Assembly (NCBI RefSeq): GCF_013031245.1 | Contig: NZ_WPZL01000001.1 | Coordinates: 248,001-312,000 of the forward strand | Length of the DNA: 64,000 bases | Direction of reading: 5' to 3' | Source of the DNA: Ruegeria lacuscaerulensis | GTDB lineage: Bacteria; Pseudomonadota; Alphaproteobacteria; Rhodobacterales; Rhodobacteraceae | Shown here: in pieces, positions 28,188-36,540 of the stretch | How positions within the stretch are numbered: the stretch's first letter is position 1 | Layout of the letters: each line of letters starts with the position of its first letter | Position numbers and translations under genes: made by a program | The notes under the pieces: generated by a model | Seen by the model: only the letters and a program-made list of their open reading frames with translations | The model's database searches: none | Told to the model about the DNA's origin: nothing

Positions 28188-28616
28188 ATGAGCACCGAAT
28201 TGGAACGGATAAAAGAACGCTATCCCGATGCGCAGACATTTAAGTTTGGTGACAGTAAGTCCTTGTGTGACGAGTTACTGGCGCTTGTCAGGTCCGGGGC
28301 AAAGACCGCGACTTGTGGCGCACTCAGGGATTTTCCAGCGGGGAGTGCTGATATGCCAAGGCCGGGTCGACGCGACATTGCTCTTGAGTGGGACGACCGA
28401 CCGGCCTTGGTGATCGAGACCGTCGATGTCTCGATCTACAGGTATTGCGAGGTGACCGAGGAGTTCGCTTTGGCCGAAGGTGAGAACAACACGCTGGAAG
28501 GATGGCGCGACGGGCACCGACGGTATTTTGAGCGCAATGGCGGGTTTGATCCCGAGATGGAACTGGTGTGCGAGCAGTTTCGTCTTGTCGAAGATTTGGC
28601 ATCTGAGGGGCGATAG
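28188..28616 (+). CDS. ASCH domain-containing protein
   Basis: A 142-residue protein with the ASCH (PUA-like beta-barrel) signature. FGDSKSLCDELLALVRSGAKTATC resembles the family's N-terminal G-K-K-T-A type motif, and EEFALAEGENNTLEGWRDGHRRYF the C-terminal helix. ASCH proteins are proposed RNA-binding modules or amidohydrolases (YqfB cleaves N4-acetylcytidine). Here it sits 1 base after mccB and 3 bases before mccA, so it is embedded between the two carboxylase subunits without an evident role in leucine breakdown. Confidence 0.78.
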   Translation: MSTELERIKERYPDAQTFKFGDSKSLCDELLALVRSGAKTATCGALRDFPAGSADMPRPGRRDIALEWDDRPALVIETVDVSIYRYCEVTEEFALAEGENNTLEGWRDGHRRYFERNGGFDPEMELVCEQFRLVEDLASEGR

Positions 28617-28619
28617 AAA

Positions 28620-30548
28620 ATGTTTAACAAAATCCTAATTGCCAACCGGGGCGAGATTGCCTGCCGGGTCATGGAGACGGCTCAGAAGTTGGGCGTCTCT
28701 TGTGTGGCGGTTTACTCGGATGTGGATGCCTCGGCCAAGCATGTGCAGATGGCCGATGAGGCAGTGCATATCGGCGGCGCGGCGCCAGCGGAAAGCTACC
28801 TGAAGGGGGACGTGATCATTCAGGCGGCGCTCGATACAGGTGCACAGGCGATCCATCCCGGCTATGGTTTTCTGTCCGAGAACCCTGACTTCGTGGATGC
28901 GGTTGAGGCTGCGGGTCTTATCTTCATAGGTCCCTCGGCGGATGCGATCTGTAAGATGGGTTTGAAGGATGCGGCGAAGGTTCTGATGGAGCAGGCGGGT
29001 GTGCCGGTTGTTCCAGGATATCACGGTGACAATCAGGATCCTGAACATTTATCGGGAGCAGCAGATACCATCGGCTATCCGGTGCTGATCAAGGCCGTCG
29101 CCGGCGGCGGCGGGAAAGGCATGCGCCTAGTCGAACGCCCCGAAGATTTCGCCTCGGCATTGGACAGCGCCCGCGGCGAAGCCAGGACCGCCTTTGGCAA
29201 TGACGCCGTTCTGGTCGAGAAGTTCGTCGCCAAGCCGCGCCATATCGAGGTGCAGGTGTTCGGCGACGGTACCCACGCGGTGCAACTGTTCGAACGGGAC
29301 TGCTCGTTGCAACGTCGGCACCAAAAGGTGATCGAAGAGGCTCCGGCCCCCGGCATGACGCCAGAGATGCGCAAAGCGATGGGTCAGGCTGGTGTGCGTG
29401 CTGCCGAAGCCATCGGGTACAAAGGGGCAGGGACGGTTGAGTTCATCGTTGACGGCTCGGACGGTCTGCGCCCGGATCGGTTCTGGTTCATGGAGATGAA
29501 CACACGCCTGCAGGTGGAACATCCGGTGACCGAGGCCATCACCGGCGTCGATCTGGTGGAATGGCAGTTGCGCGTTGCTTCGGGTGAGGCGTTGCCGAAG
29601 CAGCAGGAGGAATTGTCTATCACCGGGCACGCGTTTGAGGCGCGTCTGTACGCCGAAGATGTCCCCAAAGGGTTTCTGCCTGCTACGGGTACACTGACAC
29701 ACTTGCAGTTCCCATTGTCTTGTCGGGCTGACAGTGGTGTGTGCGCTGGCGACACGATCAGCCCATGGTATGACCCGATGATCGCAAAGGTCATTGTTCA
29801 CGGTGCCACACGCTCGGTCGCCCTTGAACAACTGCATCGCGCCCTGCAGCGCACCGAGGTTGCGGGCACCGTCACCAACCTTGCCTTTCTGGGCGCGCTG
29901 ACCCGGCATCAGGGGTTTGCCGCCGAGGATGTGGATACGGGCCTGATTGGCCGTGATCTGGATGCGTTGGTGGAGGAAACTCCGATCTCGGCGCAATCAT
30001 GTGTTGCTGCGGCGATGACCGCGCTGGATCTGGTGGATACGAACGAAGACAGCGGGTTTTCGCTGTGGGCTCCGCTGCACCGGGCCGTGCAGTTGAAGGC
30101 CGAGGATGTCATTGATCTGGACGTTCAGGTCGAAAGCCCGGATCGCCAGACATGGCAGGTCGGCTCAGAGACAGTCATCGCGCACCGTTCTGCCGGATGC
30201 TGGTCCATCAATGGGGAGCCTATGCCGCGTGTTGCGGTCTCAGGCTCTCGGGTCACTGTGTTCGAAGACTACGGGCAGGCGTTTGACATAGTTGATCCTC
30301 TGGACCGCGATGCAAGTGCCGGTGGCGATACCAATGTGATCGAGGCACCAATGCCCGGTCTGGTCAAAGCCGTCTTTGCGCAGGTGGGACAGGCCGTACA
30401 GGAAGGCGACCGGCTGGCGGTGCTCGAGGCGATGAAGATGGAGCATTCTCTGCTGGCCGCGCGTGACGGCGTTGTGGCCGAAGTTCTGGCCAACGCGGGT
30501 GCTCAGGTTGAGGCCGGGGCTGCCCTGGTCAGGCTGGAAGAGGAATGA
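28620..30548 (+). CDS. mccA: Methylcrotonoyl-CoA carboxylase, biotin-containing (alpha) subunit
   Basis: A 642-residue protein. It contains an N-terminal biotin carboxylase domain (residues 1-445) starting MFNKILIANRGEIACRVM, with the ATP-grasp glycine loop AGGGGKGMRLVE and EMNTRLQVEHPVTE. A middle linker domain follows. The C-terminal biotinyl domain carries LEAMKMEHS, with biotinylated Lys606. It carboxylates biotin with ATP and bicarbonate for MccB. The biotin ligase encoded at 51.3 kb would attach the cofactor. It starts 3 bases after the ASCH gene. Confidence 0.94.
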   Translation: MFNKILIANRGEIACRVMETAQKLGVSCVAVYSDVDASAKHVQMADEAVHIGGAAPAESYLKGDVIIQAALDTGAQAIHPGYGFLSENPDFVDAVEAAGLIFIGPSADAICKMGLKDAAKVLMEQAGVPVVPGYHGDNQDPEHLSGAADTIGYPVLIKAVAGGGGKGMRLVERPEDFASALDSARGEARTAFGNDAVLVEKFVAKPRHIEVQVFGDGTHAVQLFERDCSLQRRHQKVIEEAPAPGMTPEMRKAMGQAGVRAAEAIGYKGAGTVEFIVDGSDGLRPDRFWFMEMNTRLQVEHPVTEAITGVDLVEWQLRVASGEALPKQQEELSITGHAFEARLYAEDVPKGFLPATGTLTHLQFPLSCRADSGVCAGDTISPWYDPMIAKVIVHGATRSVALEQLHRALQRTEVAGTVTNLAFLGALTRHQGFAAEDVDTGLIGRDLDALVEETPISAQSCVAAAMTALDLVDTNEDSGFSLWAPLHRAVQLKAEDVIDLDVQVESPDRQTWQVGSETVIAHRSAGCWSINGEPMPRVAVSGSRVTVFEDYGQAFDIVDPLDRDASAGGDTNVIEAPMPGLVKAVFAQVGQAVQEGDRLAVLEAMKMEHSLLAARDGVVAEVLANAGAQVEAGAALVRLEEE

Positions 30549-30614
30549 CCTGTCCCGTTCCCGTACAACGTGGCACAGTCAGTTTGAAATTGGTCAGCAG
30601 GAAGGGGCACAACC

Positions 30615-31469
30615 ATGGATGAACGGGTCGAGATCTTCGAGGTAGGGCCGCGCGACGGGCTGCAGACCGAAAAGCGCGAGATCCCGGTGGCCGAGAAGGT
30701 TGCTCTGGTCGATTGCCTCAGCCGTGCTGGGTTCAACAGGATCGAGGTGGCCAGCTTTGTCTCGCCCAAATGGGTGCCACAAATGGCGGGCAGTGCTGAA
30801 GTGCTGGCCGGGATCAAGCGGGCCGAAGGGGTTCGTTACGCCGCATTGACGCCGAACATGCGCGGTTACGAAGACGCGCTGGCAGCAAAAGCGGACGAAA
30901 TCGCTGTTTTTGCGTCGGCCTCCGAAGGATTCTCGAAAGCCAATATCAACGCAACGATTGCTGACTCCATCGAACGCTTCACTCCGATACTTGAGGCTGC
31001 GCGTCACATTGACCTGCCCGTGCGTGGCTATGTGTCATGCGTTACTGACTGCCCTTATGACGGTCCAACCCCCCCCGAAAAAGTGGCAGAGGTAGCGGAT
31101 CGGTTGTTTTCGCTCGGTTGCTACGAGGTTTCTCTGGGCGACACGATCGGGCAGGGGACGCCGGATGCCATCGCCCATATGCTTTTGGCTGTGCGCGACC
31201 GCGTGCCGGTGACTCGGCTGGCGGGTCATTTTCACGATACGAACGGCCGGGCCATCGACAATATCGATGCCGCGCTGGCGCTGGGCATTCGGACGTTCGA
31301 CACAGCGGTTGGTGGTCTGGGCGGGTGCCCCTATGCACCCGGTGCCGCCGGGAACGTTGCCACCGAAGCCGTCGCGGCGCACCTTGAGCGGCTTGGGTAT
31401 CAAACCGGGCTCGATCTGGCAGTTGTGGAAGAGGCTGCGCAGATGGCGCGAGCCATGCGGGCTGAATGA
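30615..31469 (+). CDS. hmgL: Hydroxymethylglutaryl-CoA lyase
   Basis: A 284-residue TIM-barrel lyase. FEVGPRDGLQTEKREIPV is the N-terminal metal/substrate motif, SFVSPKWVPQM follows, and GGLGGCPYAPGAAGNVATE contains the catalytic cysteine of the HMG-CoA lyase signature. It splits 3-hydroxy-3-methylglutaryl-CoA into acetyl-CoA and acetoacetate, the last step of leucine catabolism. It lies 66 bases after mccA and 10 bases before the hydratase that makes its substrate. Confidence 0.93.
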   Translation: MDERVEIFEVGPRDGLQTEKREIPVAEKVALVDCLSRAGFNRIEVASFVSPKWVPQMAGSAEVLAGIKRAEGVRYAALTPNMRGYEDALAAKADEIAVFASASEGFSKANINATIADSIERFTPILEAARHIDLPVRGYVSCVTDCPYDGPTPPEKVAEVADRLFSLGCYEVSLGDTIGQGTPDAIAHMLLAVRDRVPVTRLAGHFHDTNGRAIDNIDAALALGIRTFDTAVGGLGGCPYAPGAAGNVATEAVAAHLERLGYQTGLDLAVVEEAAQMARAMRAE

Positions 31470-31479
31470 GGGAGCAGGC

Positions 31480-32268
31480 ATGTTTGAAACGATCTCGGTG
31501 ACCACAGACGCGCGTGGCGTCGCCACGCTGACATTGAACCGTGCAGAAAAGCACAACGCAATGTCAGCCTGGATGATCGCCGAATTGACGCAGGCAGCGG
31601 GGCAACTGGGTGCAGATGGCTCGGTTCGGGTCGTGATTCTGACCGGTGCGGGCAAGAGTTTCTGTGCCGGCGGTGATCTGGGTTGGATGCAGGATCAAAT
31701 GGCTGCCGATCCCGACACCCGATTTGCTGAGGCCCGCAAGCTGGCCGAGATGCTGCAAGCACTGAACACAATGTCTAAACCGCTGATTGGGGCGTTGCAG
31801 GGCAATGCTTTCGGTGGGGGCGTCGGGCTCGCTTCGGTTTGTGATGTGGCAATTGGCGTGGATACCGTGAAGATGGGCCTGACAGAAACCCGCCTTGGCC
31901 TGATCCCTGCGACGATTGGCCCATACGTGATCGCCCGCATGGGCGAGGCACGCGCGCGGCGCGTGTTCATGTCAGCCCGATTGTTCGACGCCACAGAAGC
32001 AGTTGAGCTTGGGTTGCTGGCCAAAGCAGTCCCTGCCACCAAACTTGGCGATGCGGTCGAGGCCGAAGTTTTACCCTACCTATCCTGCGCGCCGGGCGCG
32101 GTTGCCTCGGCCAAGGAATTGGTCCGGACCCTGGGGCCGCGTATCGACGATGCCGTTATCGATCAGACGATCCGGGCGCTGGTGGACAGATGGGAAACCG
32201 ACGAGGCACAAGAGGGAATCGGTGCGTTCTTCGAAAAACGAAAACCTGCTTGGGTAACAAATACCTGA
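31480..32268 (+). CDS. liuC: Methylglutaconyl-CoA hydratase (enoyl-CoA hydratase family)
   Basis: A 262-residue crotonase-fold protein. NRAEKHNAMSAWMIAEL and GAGKSFCAGGDLGWMQDQM form the first oxyanion segment, and GALQGNAFGGGVGLASVCD the second. Placement after ivd, mccB, mccA and hmgL supports 3-methylglutaconyl-CoA as substrate, completing the pathway to HMG-CoA. The frame is open upstream to 31267, but the ATG at 31480 with GGGAGCAGG before it gives the family start. It is the last gene of the leucine block. Confidence 0.88.
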   Translation: MFETISVTTDARGVATLTLNRAEKHNAMSAWMIAELTQAAGQLGADGSVRVVILTGAGKSFCAGGDLGWMQDQMAADPDTRFAEARKLAEMLQALNTMSKPLIGALQGNAFGGGVGLASVCDVAIGVDTVKMGLTETRLGLIPATIGPYVIARMGEARARRVFMSARLFDATEAVELGLLAKAVPATKLGDAVEAEVLPYLSCAPGAVASAKELVRTLGPRIDDAVIDQTIRALVDRWETDEAQEGIGAFFEKRKPAWVTNT

Positions 32269-32299
32269 CTTCATTTAACAATCTGAAATACCTAACCTG

Positions 32300-32325
32300 G
32301 GCACTCGCATAAGGAGAGTGCCGTG
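32300..32325 (+). promoter_or_regulatory. Hairpin presenting a ribosome binding site
   Basis: GGCACTC (32300-32306) pairs with GAGTGCC (32316-32322), placing AAGGA in the 9-base loop directly before a GTG at 32323. It has no T run and is not a terminator. It could have controlled translation of the gene that is now broken downstream. Confidence 0.35.
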
Positions 32326-32846
32326 TCGATACGACTATTACGGCTGCATTTCGAATATGTGTCGCCCTGAATCGAGCGATTCTAACGACACTTATTTGTC
32401 TCAATATTTGGGCGGCGGGAGCCCTTTGGCTGATGCCAGATGCCGGACAGGCAACAATGTCCTCGACATCAGCGATTTTCATCGCATTTTTCTTTGCCTT
32501 CATACCGGCGTTAGGTTTTTGCGCCGCAGTATTGACCATCGGGGTCGTGCTGCGCGGATCAAAACTGGCACTGCCGGCAAGCCTTGTTTTTTTGGACTGT
32601 GTTTGGCGGAGCGGTGCTCGGGAGAAATGGAGACGAGTTAAATATCTTGACTGCTGTTGCGATCGGGGCGTTAGCCGGGCTGATTTTTTGGCTGTTGTTA
32701 GCGGGGGTTAAGCACTCATCGGATGTTGGCGGTACAGAATTTTCGCCAGTTCGTGGCGGGACCGCTTGATATCGCTGGCGTTCGTGGGGGCCGGGCTGTT
32801 TTTTCTGGGTAATGGACTGTCTGACCGGATCGAAAATGCTTTTTAA
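32323..32846 (+). pseudogene. Frameshifted multi-pass membrane protein gene
   Basis: A good ribosome site and GTG start at 32323 open a frame that stops after 15 codons. The hydrophobic coding signal then continues in other frames. Frame 3 runs from about 32361 to the seven-T run at 32587-32593 (ILTTLICLNIWAAGALWL, then IFIAFFFAFIPALGFCAAVL). Frame 1 runs from there to about 32760 (AVAIGALAGLIFWLLLAGV). Frame 3 resumes to TAA at 32844 (LISLAFVGAGLFFLGNGL). Losing one T and gaining one G near 32757 would rejoin most of it. This is a decayed gene for a protein of about four or five helices, or a poorly sequenced one. Family unknown. Confidence 0.6.
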
Positions 32847-32894
32847 AATGAGGATATTGCAGTTCCCGCTTTTCAGGATGAGTTCTTTCGCCCT

Positions 32895-33296
32895 TTGACA
32901 GCCGGGGAGCTAAAGGCCACGAGGCGTTTTCCGTCGGTTGAAACTTGCATGCAACAGGGTATGGAAGACGGCGTTTTGCCTGAACTCGATTGGTCACGCA
33001 TTCACAATTCGCACGAAGCTAAAGTTTGTATTTTCCGGGCCTTACAGCTTTCAGATGATGTAGAGCAGGCAGCCGACTGGCTCGATTTGCAAGGACTAGG
33101 AGTTAGCCGGGAAAACTCGGACGGATCGCCTACAAAACTCCGAAAAGGCCGAGATGGCGACTATTACATCCACGCAGGACGTACGATCCGCCGATCTGTC
33201 GGTGACACCTATGTCTACACGCCGTTGTACAAGGCCAGAACACCGCTTGCGCAGTTATTAACACTGACCGCCTATGGCATGTCTATTTATGTCTAA
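32895..33296 (+). CDS. Open frame of unknown function, probably the tail of the broken gene upstream
   Basis: The frame is open from the TAA at 32844 to 33296 but has no convincing start: the first candidates are a TTG at 32895 and internal ATGs near 32949. Codons before 32895 (EDIAVPAFQDEFFRPL) look coding and are in the same frame as the last piece of the upstream pseudogene. A single nonsense change may therefore separate them. The product is soluble and acidic, with ALQLSDDVEQAADWLDLQGLG and GRDGDYYIHAGRTIRRSVG; no family is recognised. It is listed as a frame rather than a confident gene. Confidence 0.4.
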   Translation: MTAGELKATRRFPSVETCMQQGMEDGVLPELDWSRIHNSHEAKVCIFRALQLSDDVEQAADWLDLQGLGVSRENSDGSPTKLRKGRDGDYYIHAGRTIRRSVGDTYVYTPLYKARTPLAQLLTLTAYGMSIYV

Positions 33297-33411
33297 TACA
33301 AGGCAGGTGAGAAGCGACCCTACGCCGTCTCAATCAGTTCCAGCACCGTTTGAACCGCTGAATTCTCAAGGTATATCAAAAATGAACGTTTTTTGAGGGG
33401 CTGGTTGCCGT

Positions 33412-33440
33412 TGACCCTCTGACCCCGCACGGATAGAGAA
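33412..33440 (+). promoter_or_regulatory. nuoAp: Putative nuo operon promoter
   Basis: TTGACC (33412-33417), a 17-base spacer and TAGAGA (33435-33440), about 65 bases before the nuoA GTG. The -10 matches the consensus only partly, so this is a weak call. The 208 bases between the preceding frame and nuoA hold no other gene. Confidence 0.3.
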
Positions 33441-33504
33441 TGTCCAGTCAACACGCCAATTGACGGCGCACCCGTTCAGGGCATGCGCAGGAAAGGAGCT
33501 ATTC

Positions 33505-33870
33505 GTGGAAGACCTGTTGCGGGAATATCTCCCGATCCTGGTGTTTCTGGCCGTTGCCGTAGGCCTTGGAATCGTCCTGATTCTTGCGGCTGTGGTGCTG
33601 GCCGTCCGTAATCCCGACCCCGAAAAGGTCAGCGCATATGAATGTGGCTTCAATGCCTTCGACGATGCGCGGATGAAATTCGACGTCCGATTCTATCTGG
33701 TTTCGATTCTCTTCATCATCTTCGATCTGGAAATCGCGATGCTGTTCCCATGGGCCGTCGCCTTCAAGGACATCAGCGATGTCGGGTTCTGGTCCATGAT
33801 GGTGTTCCTGGCGGTGCTGACCATCGGCTTTGCCTATGAATGGAAGAAAGGGGCCCTGGAATGGGAGTGA
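33505..33870 (+). CDS. nuoA: NADH-quinone oxidoreductase subunit A
   Basis: A 121-residue subunit with three membrane helices and the conserved loop [20 protein letters not shown], whose Cys lies at the quinone-channel entrance. [12 protein letters not shown] marks the second helix. It starts at GTG after GAAAGGAG; the frame is open to 33460 but homology begins with [12 protein letters not shown]. It is the first gene of the operon and overlaps nuoB by 10 bases. Confidence 0.95.
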   Translation: MEDLLREYLPILVFLAVAVGLGIVLILAAVVLAVRNPDPEKVSAYECGFNAFDDARMKFDVRFYLVSILFIIFDLEIAMLFPWAVAFKDISDVGFWSMMVFLAVLTIGFAYEWKKGALEWE

Positions 33871-34394
33871 TGACGGGTGCAAACACCGCTGGCGTCGACA
33901 AGGAAGTCGCCACCCAGGCCCTGAACGCCGAGCTGCAGGACAAAGGTTTTCTGCTGACCTCAACCGAAGACATTATCAACTGGGCGCGTACCGGTTCACT
34001 GCATTGGATGACCTTTGGTCTGGCCTGTTGCGCGGTGGAGATGATGCACACCTCGATGCCACGTTACGACGCTGAGCGATTCGGGATCGCGCCGCGCGCG
34101 TCCCCGCGCCAGTCCGACGTGATGATCGTTGCGGGAACGCTGACCAACAAGATGGCCCCGGCGCTGCGCAAGGTCTACGACCAGATGCCCGAGCCGCGTT
34201 ATGTAGTCTCCATGGGGTCCTGTGCAAATGGCGGTGGGTATTATCACTATTCCTATTCCGTCGTGCGCGGCTGTGACCGCGTCGTTCCGGTGGACATCTA
34301 TGTCCCCGGCTGCCCTCCGACCGCCGAGGCACTGCTGTACGGTCTGATGCAGCTGCAACGCAAAATCCGCCGTACCGGCACAATCGTACGCTGA
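33861..34394 (+). CDS. nuoB: NADH-quinone oxidoreductase subunit B
   Basis: A 177-residue peripheral-arm subunit that holds cluster N2, the final 4Fe-4S centre before quinone. Its ligands are in [12 protein letters not shown] (tandem Cys), [13 protein letters not shown] and [16 protein letters not shown]-like [14 protein letters not shown]. The start at 33861 has AAGGGG 7 bases upstream inside nuoA; the ATG at 33870 is an alternative that removes three residues. It forms the quinone cavity with NuoD. Confidence 0.95.
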   Translation: MGVMTGANTAGVDKEVATQALNAELQDKGFLLTSTEDIINWARTGSLHWMTFGLACCAVEMMHTSMPRYDAERFGIAPRASPRQSDVMIVAGTLTNKMAPALRKVYDQMPEPRYVVSMGSCANGGGYYHYSYSVVRGCDRVVPVDIYVPGCPPTAEALLYGLMQLQRKIRRTGTIVR

Positions 34395-34405
34395 GGAGAG
34401 AGCTG

Positions 34406-35011
34406 ATGAGCGAAGCACTCAAAGAACTCGGCGCGCAGTTGGAACTGAAACGGGCTGATTGTGTTCTGTCCTGGGACGTGACCCATGGCGAACTGAACGT
34501 GGATGTGGCGCCTTCAAACATTGTTGAATTCGTAGAGTTCCTGAAGTCCGATCAGAACTGCAAGTTCTCGACTTTGGTGGACATCACCGGCGTCGATTAC
34601 CCCGAGCGCGCCAAGCGGTTTGATGTGGTCTATCACTTCCTGTCGATGTACCAGAACCAGCGCATCCGCCTGCGGGTTTCGATCCGCGAAGAGGATATGG
34701 TGCCCTCGATTACCGATCTTCACCCCTCGGCCAACTGGTTCGAGCGTGAAGTGTTCGACATGTTCGGTATTCTGTTCTCGGGCCATCCGGACCTTCGGCG
34801 CATTCTGACCGACTATGGGTTCCGCGGCCATCCGTTGCGCAAGGATTTCCCGACCACCGGCTATACCGAGGTGCGCTATGACGAAGCGCAAAAGCGCGTG
34901 GTCTACGAACCTGTCTCGCTGGTGCAGGAATACCGTCAGTTTGATTTCATGTCCCCTTGGGAAGGAGCGAACTACATTCTGCCGGGGGATGAGAAACAGG
35001 AGACCGAATAA
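34406..35011 (+). CDS. nuoC: NADH-quinone oxidoreductase subunit C
   Basis: A 201-residue 30-kDa subunit, separate from NuoD (not fused as in E. coli). It contains the family signature [30 protein letters not shown], followed by [19 protein letters not shown]. The C-terminus is extended with [19 protein letters not shown]. It supports NuoD and NuoB in the peripheral arm. The TAA overlaps by one base the start of a tiny membrane gene. Confidence 0.95.
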   Translation: MSEALKELGAQLELKRADCVLSWDVTHGELNVDVAPSNIVEFVEFLKSDQNCKFSTLVDITGVDYPERAKRFDVVYHFLSMYQNQRIRLRVSIREEDMVPSITDLHPSANWFEREVFDMFGILFSGHPDLRRILTDYGFRGHPLRKDFPTTGYTEVRYDEAQKRVVYEPVSLVQEYRQFDFMSPWEGANYILPGDEKQETE

Positions 35012-35184
35012 TGGGTGGCATCTGGTGGCTGATCCTGTCTGCGCTGACCATCATTCCGATGGTGAAGATTCTGCCATTTTTCGGGATCAACAAATACTGG
35101 TGTCTTCTATGTCTGATCCCATTTGGCACGATCGCGTTGCTTTGGTGGGTCGGGCTGAAACTGCAGGAACTGGAGCGCCGCTGA
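35011..35184 (+). CDS. Tiny two-helix membrane protein in the nuo operon
   Basis: A 57-residue frame starting GGIWWLILSALTIIPMVKIL, then INKYWCLLCLIPFGTIALLWW and ending LKLQELERR. Two hydrophobic helices are separated by a short polar turn. It overlaps the nuoC stop by one base (TAATG), and the next tiny frame starts one base after its own stop. Alphaproteobacterial nuo loci such as those of Paracoccus and Rhodobacter are known to carry unidentified frames. This compact, gap-free placement supports real translation, perhaps of an assembly factor. Confidence 0.6.
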   Translation: MGGIWWLILSALTIIPMVKILPFFGINKYWCLLCLIPFGTIALLWWVGLKLQELERR

Positions 35185-35185
35185 G

Positions 35186-35317
35186 ATGATGATGCTGGGG
35201 GAACTGGTCGCGTTAGGTGCGTTGGGGGTCCTGCTGGCAGGGGCCGCGGCAAAAGCGGTCGAGGCGGAAAAGGTCCGGGTACGGGCCGAAGCGAAAAAGA
35301 ACAAACGGGGGCGTTGA
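35186..35317 (+). CDS. Tiny single-helix protein in the nuo operon
   Basis: A 43-residue frame with one hydrophobic helix ([19 protein letters not shown]) and a strongly basic tail ([11 protein letters not shown]). It begins with three consecutive in-frame ATG codons (35186, 35189, 35192) and its TGA overlaps the nuoD ATG. Nothing is known about it from sequence. Its role may simply be translational coupling between nuoC and nuoD, or it may be a small accessory of Complex I. Confidence 0.45.
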   Translation: MMMLGELVALGALGVLLAGAAAKAVEAEKVRVRAEAKKNKRGR

Positions 35318-36540
35318 TGGACGGCTCAAGATACGATGACGGCAGCACAGACGCGCTGAGCGGAGAACAGAGTATCCGCAATTTCAACATCAACTTCGGC
35401 CCGCAACACCCTGCGGCGCACGGGGTATTGCGTCTGGTACTCGAGCTGGACGGCGAGATCGTCGAACGGTGTGATCCGCATATCGGTCTGCTGCACCGTG
35501 GCACCGAAAAGCTGATGGAAAGCCGCACCTACCTGCAGAACCTGCCCTATTTCGACCGCCTCGATTACGTGGCGCCGATGAACCAGGAACATGCCTGGTG
35601 TTTGGCTATTGAAAAGCTGACCGGTGTCGAGGTTCCGCGCCGGGGTTCGCTGATCCGGGTGTTGTATTCCGAGATCGGGCGCATCCTGAACCATCTGCTG
35701 AACGTGACCACACAGGCGATGGACGTGGGTGCATTGACGCCGCCTCTGTGGGGCTTTGAAGAGCGCGAAAAGCTGATGGTCTTCTATGAGCGCGCTTGCG
35801 GGGCCCGCCTGCACGCGGCTTATTTCCGTCCCGGCGGTGTGCATCAGGACCTGCCGCCGGAACTGCTGGACGATATCGAGGCGTGGAGCCACGAATTCCC
35901 CGCCGTTCTGGATGACATTGACGGCCTGCTGACCGAAAACCGCATCTTCAAACAGCGTAATGCCGATATCGGTGTCGTGACTGAGGAAGATATCCAGAAA
36001 TACGGTTTTTCTGGCGTGATGGTGCGCGGATCGGGGCTTGCCTGGGACCTGCGCCGCGCGCAGCCCTATGAATGCTATGACGAGTTCGAGTTCCAGATCC
36101 CCGTCGGCAAGAACGGCGACTGCTATGACCGCTACCTCGTCCGTATGGAAGAGATGCGCCAGTCGCTACTGATTATCCGTCAGGCCATCGCCAAGATGCG
36201 CGACTGCCCGGGTGACGTTCTGGCGCGCGGCAAGATCACCCCGCCCAAACGCTCGGACATGAAGACCTCGATGGAAAGCCTGATCCACCACTTCAAGCTT
36301 TACACCGAAGGCTTCCACGTGCCGGCTGGTGAGGTCTACGCTGCCGTCGAGGCCCCCAAGGGTGAGTTCGGCGTCTATCTGGTCGCCGACGGCACCAACA
36401 AACCCTACCGCGCCAAACTGCGCGCGCCGGGTTTCCTGCACCTGCAAGCCATGGACCACGTCGCCGGGGGCCACCAACTGGCCGACGTCGCCGCCATCAT
36501 CGGCACCATGGACGTCGTATTTGGAGAGATTGACCGCTAA
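35317..36540 (+). CDS. nuoD: NADH-quinone oxidoreductase subunit D
   Basis: A 407-residue 49-kDa subunit related to the large subunit of NiFe hydrogenases. [20 protein letters not shown] is the N-terminal signature, with the quinone-binding HGVL loop. [14 protein letters not shown] and the C-terminal [13 protein letters not shown] are also typical. It forms the quinone site with NuoB. The ATG at 35317 is used rather than the adjacent TTG at 35314. The stop overlaps the nuoE ATG by one base. Confidence 0.96.
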   Translation: MDGSRYDDGSTDALSGEQSIRNFNINFGPQHPAAHGVLRLVLELDGEIVERCDPHIGLLHRGTEKLMESRTYLQNLPYFDRLDYVAPMNQEHAWCLAIEKLTGVEVPRRGSLIRVLYSEIGRILNHLLNVTTQAMDVGALTPPLWGFEEREKLMVFYERACGARLHAAYFRPGGVHQDLPPELLDDIEAWSHEFPAVLDDIDGLLTENRIFKQRNADIGVVTEEDIQKYGFSGVMVRGSGLAWDLRRAQPYECYDEFEFQIPVGKNGDCYDRYLVRMEEMRQSLLIIRQAIAKMRDCPGDVLARGKITPPKRSDMKTSMESLIHHFKLYTEGFHVPAGEVYAAVEAPKGEFGVYLVADGTNKPYRAKLRAPGFLHLQAMDHVAGGHQLADVAAIIGTMDVVFGEIDR

